NCBI GenBank assembly: GCA_002362735.1 | Contig: DEUU01000232.1 | Coordinates: 1-13,588, forward strand | Source of the DNA: Dehalococcoidia bacterium UBA3254 | GTDB taxonomy: Bacteria; Chloroflexota; Dehalococcoidia; Dehalococcoidales; UBA3254 | Direction of reading: 5' to 3' | DNA length: 13,588 bases | Shown here: positions 12,174 to 13,588 of the stretch, piece after piece | Layout: each line of letters opens with the position of its first letter | How positions within the stretch are numbered: position 1 is the first letter of the stretch | Program-made: the position numbers and the translations under genes | Notes under the pieces: generated by a model | Told to the model about the DNA's origin: nothing | Database searches by the model: none | The model's input: only the letters and a program-made list of their open reading frames with translations

Positions 12174-13588
12174 ATGAAAGAAAAATTAGTAATTGTTGAA
12201 TCACCGGCGAAAGCCAAAACGCTTGGGAAAATCCTGGGGAGAGGCTATAATCTCAAGGCTTCGTTAGGTCATGTCCGTGATTTGCCGAAGAGCCAGATCG
12301 GTGTTGATACCGAAAATGGATTTTTGCCAAAGTACGTGATACCGACAGATAAGAAAAAGCTGGTCAATGACCTCAAGAATGCGGTGAAAGACGCTTCGGC
12401 AGTTTATCTAGCAACAGATCCTGACCGGGAAGGAGAAGCGATTTCATGGCATATCTCGGAAGTAATCGATGGCCATGATAAAAAGATCCCTTATCGCCGG
12501 GTGGTTTTCCATGAAATTACAGATGAAGCCATTAATGAAGCATTCAAACATCCCCGGGAAATTGATATGCAGCTGGTGAACGCCCAGCAGGCTCGGCGGG
12601 TTTTAGACCGGCTGGTGGGGTACAAGATCAGTCCGCTCTTGTGGCGTAAGGTTAAAAGAGGTCTTTCAGCGGGCCGAGTCCAATCGGTGGCCGTCAGAAT
12701 TGTCGTCGAACGAGAGCGAGAAATCCAGAATTTCATTCCGGTAGAGTACTGGAGCATTGAAGCTGAATTAATTAAAAACAACGAAACAAATAAGAAAGCC
12801 TTTTTCCGGGCTGGCCTGGTCGGGTTGATCAACGGTGACCGGATTGATATTCATACTGAAGCAGAATCCAACAAACTCAAACAGGACCTGGAGAAATCTC
12901 AATACAGCGTTTACAAAGTGGCTACCAAAAAGGTTAATCGATCCCCGGCCCCACCCTTTATAACCAGCACCCTCCAACAGGAAGCCTGGCGGCAATTACA
13001 CTACTCCGCGAGTCGGACCATGATGATTGCCCAGCAACTGTACGAGGGTCTTCCGGTAGGAAATGAAGGGAATATAGGCCTCATTACCTACATGCGTACC
13101 GATTCAACCCATATTGCCAGTTCAGCACTGGATGAGACTCGTGAATACATCCGGGAAAAGTTCGGGGAGAAATACCTTCCAGTGAAAGCCCGTGTCTTTA
13201 CAAAGACTGTTAAAGGGGCTCAGGAAGCTCACGAGGCGATCAGGCCAACGCAAATTCACCGTGAACCATCCAGGGTCAAACCGTACCTGAATGATGCTCA
13301 GTTTAGACTTTATGATCTGATCTGGAAACGCATGGTGGCCAGTCAGATGGCCAATGCCACCTACGAAAACACCAACGTAGATGTAACCTCGGTCGATATC
13401 AGCGCCGGCAGCGGCACGCTCTTTCGGGCAGCCGGCAGCGTAATCCGTTTCCCCGGCTTCATGAAGCTCTATATAGAAGGTAAAGACGACGAATCGGAAG
13501 AAAAGGAAGGCATTCTCCCCCCTCTCGAAGAAGGAGAGACGCTATCGCTCCTGGATGTCATTCCCGAGCAGCACTTTACCCAGCCGCC
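12174..13588 (+). CDS. topA: DNA topoisomerase I, 5' part
   Basis: This is a type IA topoisomerase that relaxes negative supercoils through a 5'-phosphotyrosine intermediate. 471 codons are visible before the window ends. The Toprim domain starts at once with VIVESPAKAKTL (Glu9 is the catalytic acid), ASLGHVRDLP (34-43) and ATDPDREGEAISWH with the metal-binding Asp82/Asp84/Glu86. The central domain has NAQQARRVLDRLVGYKISPLLW and LSAGRVQSVAVR. The active-site Tyr306 is in GLITYMRTDSTHI, followed by HEAIRPT. The missing part would hold the rest of the core and the C-terminal zinc-ribbon or basic repeats. The ATG is chosen because it gives the canonical N-terminus and an in-frame stop lies at 12147. 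It has no Shine-Dalgarno, which is odd for this window. No promoter is obvious, so co-transcription with dprA is likely. Confidence 0.97.
   Translation, partial: MKEKLVIVESPAKAKTLGKILGRGYNLKASLGHVRDLPKSQIGVDTENGFLPKYVIPTDKKKLVNDLKNAVKDASAVYLATDPDREGEAISWHISEVIDGHDKKIPYRRVVFHEITDEAINEAFKHPREIDMQLVNAQQARRVLDRLVGYKISPLLWRKVKRGLSAGRVQSVAVRIVVEREREIQNFIPVEYWSIEAELIKNNETNKKAFFRAGLVGLINGDRIDIHTEAESNKLKQDLEKSQYSVYKVATKKVNRSPAPPFITSTLQQEAWRQLHYSASRTMMIAQQLYEGLPVGNEGNIGLITYMRTDSTHIASSALDETREYIREKFGEKYLPVKARVFTKTVKGAQEAHEAIRPTQIHREPSRVKPYLNDAQFRLYDLIWKRMVASQMANATYENTNVDVTSVDISAGSGTLFRAAGSVIRFPGFMKLYIEGKDDESEEKEGILPPLEEGETLSLLDVIPEQHFTQP

Noticed and set aside
1..13588. CRISPR arrays, tRNA or rRNA genes, insertion sequences, phage or toxin-antitoxin genes
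   Set aside because: Looked for on both strands; no repeat-spacer pattern, cloverleaf, transposase or terminal inverted repeats seen.

Overview
The window reads as ordinary chromosomal DNA of a bacterium, most probably a member of Chloroflexota close to the Dehalococcoidia. This placement is an inference from the feel of the DnaK, HrcA and DprA proteins, the moderate base composition and the frequent GTG/TTG starts; no search was run. Nearly all genes lie on the + strand. The exception is one large sensor kinase on the - strand.

Layout. (1) 1-1152: the 3' part of a secreted or surface-type protein made of about five InlB-like repeats, cut by the window edge. (2) 1223-3198: a two-gene unit with a 4-bp ATGA overlap, encoding a GAF/HD-GYP cyclic-di-GMP phosphodiesterase and a metallo-beta-lactamase-fold enzyme that resembles class II cyclic-nucleotide phosphodiesterases. 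(3) 3245-4097: a second, UlaG-like metallo-hydrolase with its own promoter. (4) 4124-7777: the heat-shock operon hrcA-grpE-dnaK, with a -35 element, a CIRCE-type operator overlapping the leader and a strong intrinsic terminator directly after dnaK. No dnaJ follows. (5) 7793-8429: a structured intergenic segment and a small hemerythrin-like protein. (6) 8431-10803 (-): a soluble histidine kinase with four PAS domains and a NarL/DegS-type catalytic core, converging on the hemerythrin-like gene with a single base between the stop codons. (7) 10972-13588: dprA and topA, a common neighbouring pair; topA runs off the right edge.

How the genes work together. HrcA should bind the CIRCE element and repress its own operon until heat stress, when GrpE and DnaK are needed. 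The HD-GYP enzyme and its overlapping partner look like a nucleotide second-messenger degradation unit. DprA (RecA loading on incoming ssDNA) and TopA (relaxation of negative supercoils) are housekeeping DNA-handling proteins.

I see no mobile element, CRISPR array, tRNA or rRNA, and nothing that amounts to a clearly new system. The points most worth a second look are the operator and repressor that both depart from the HrcA/CIRCE consensus, the paired phosphodiesterases, the DnaK poly-Gln/poly-Pro tail, and the structured leader-like region at 7793-7855.
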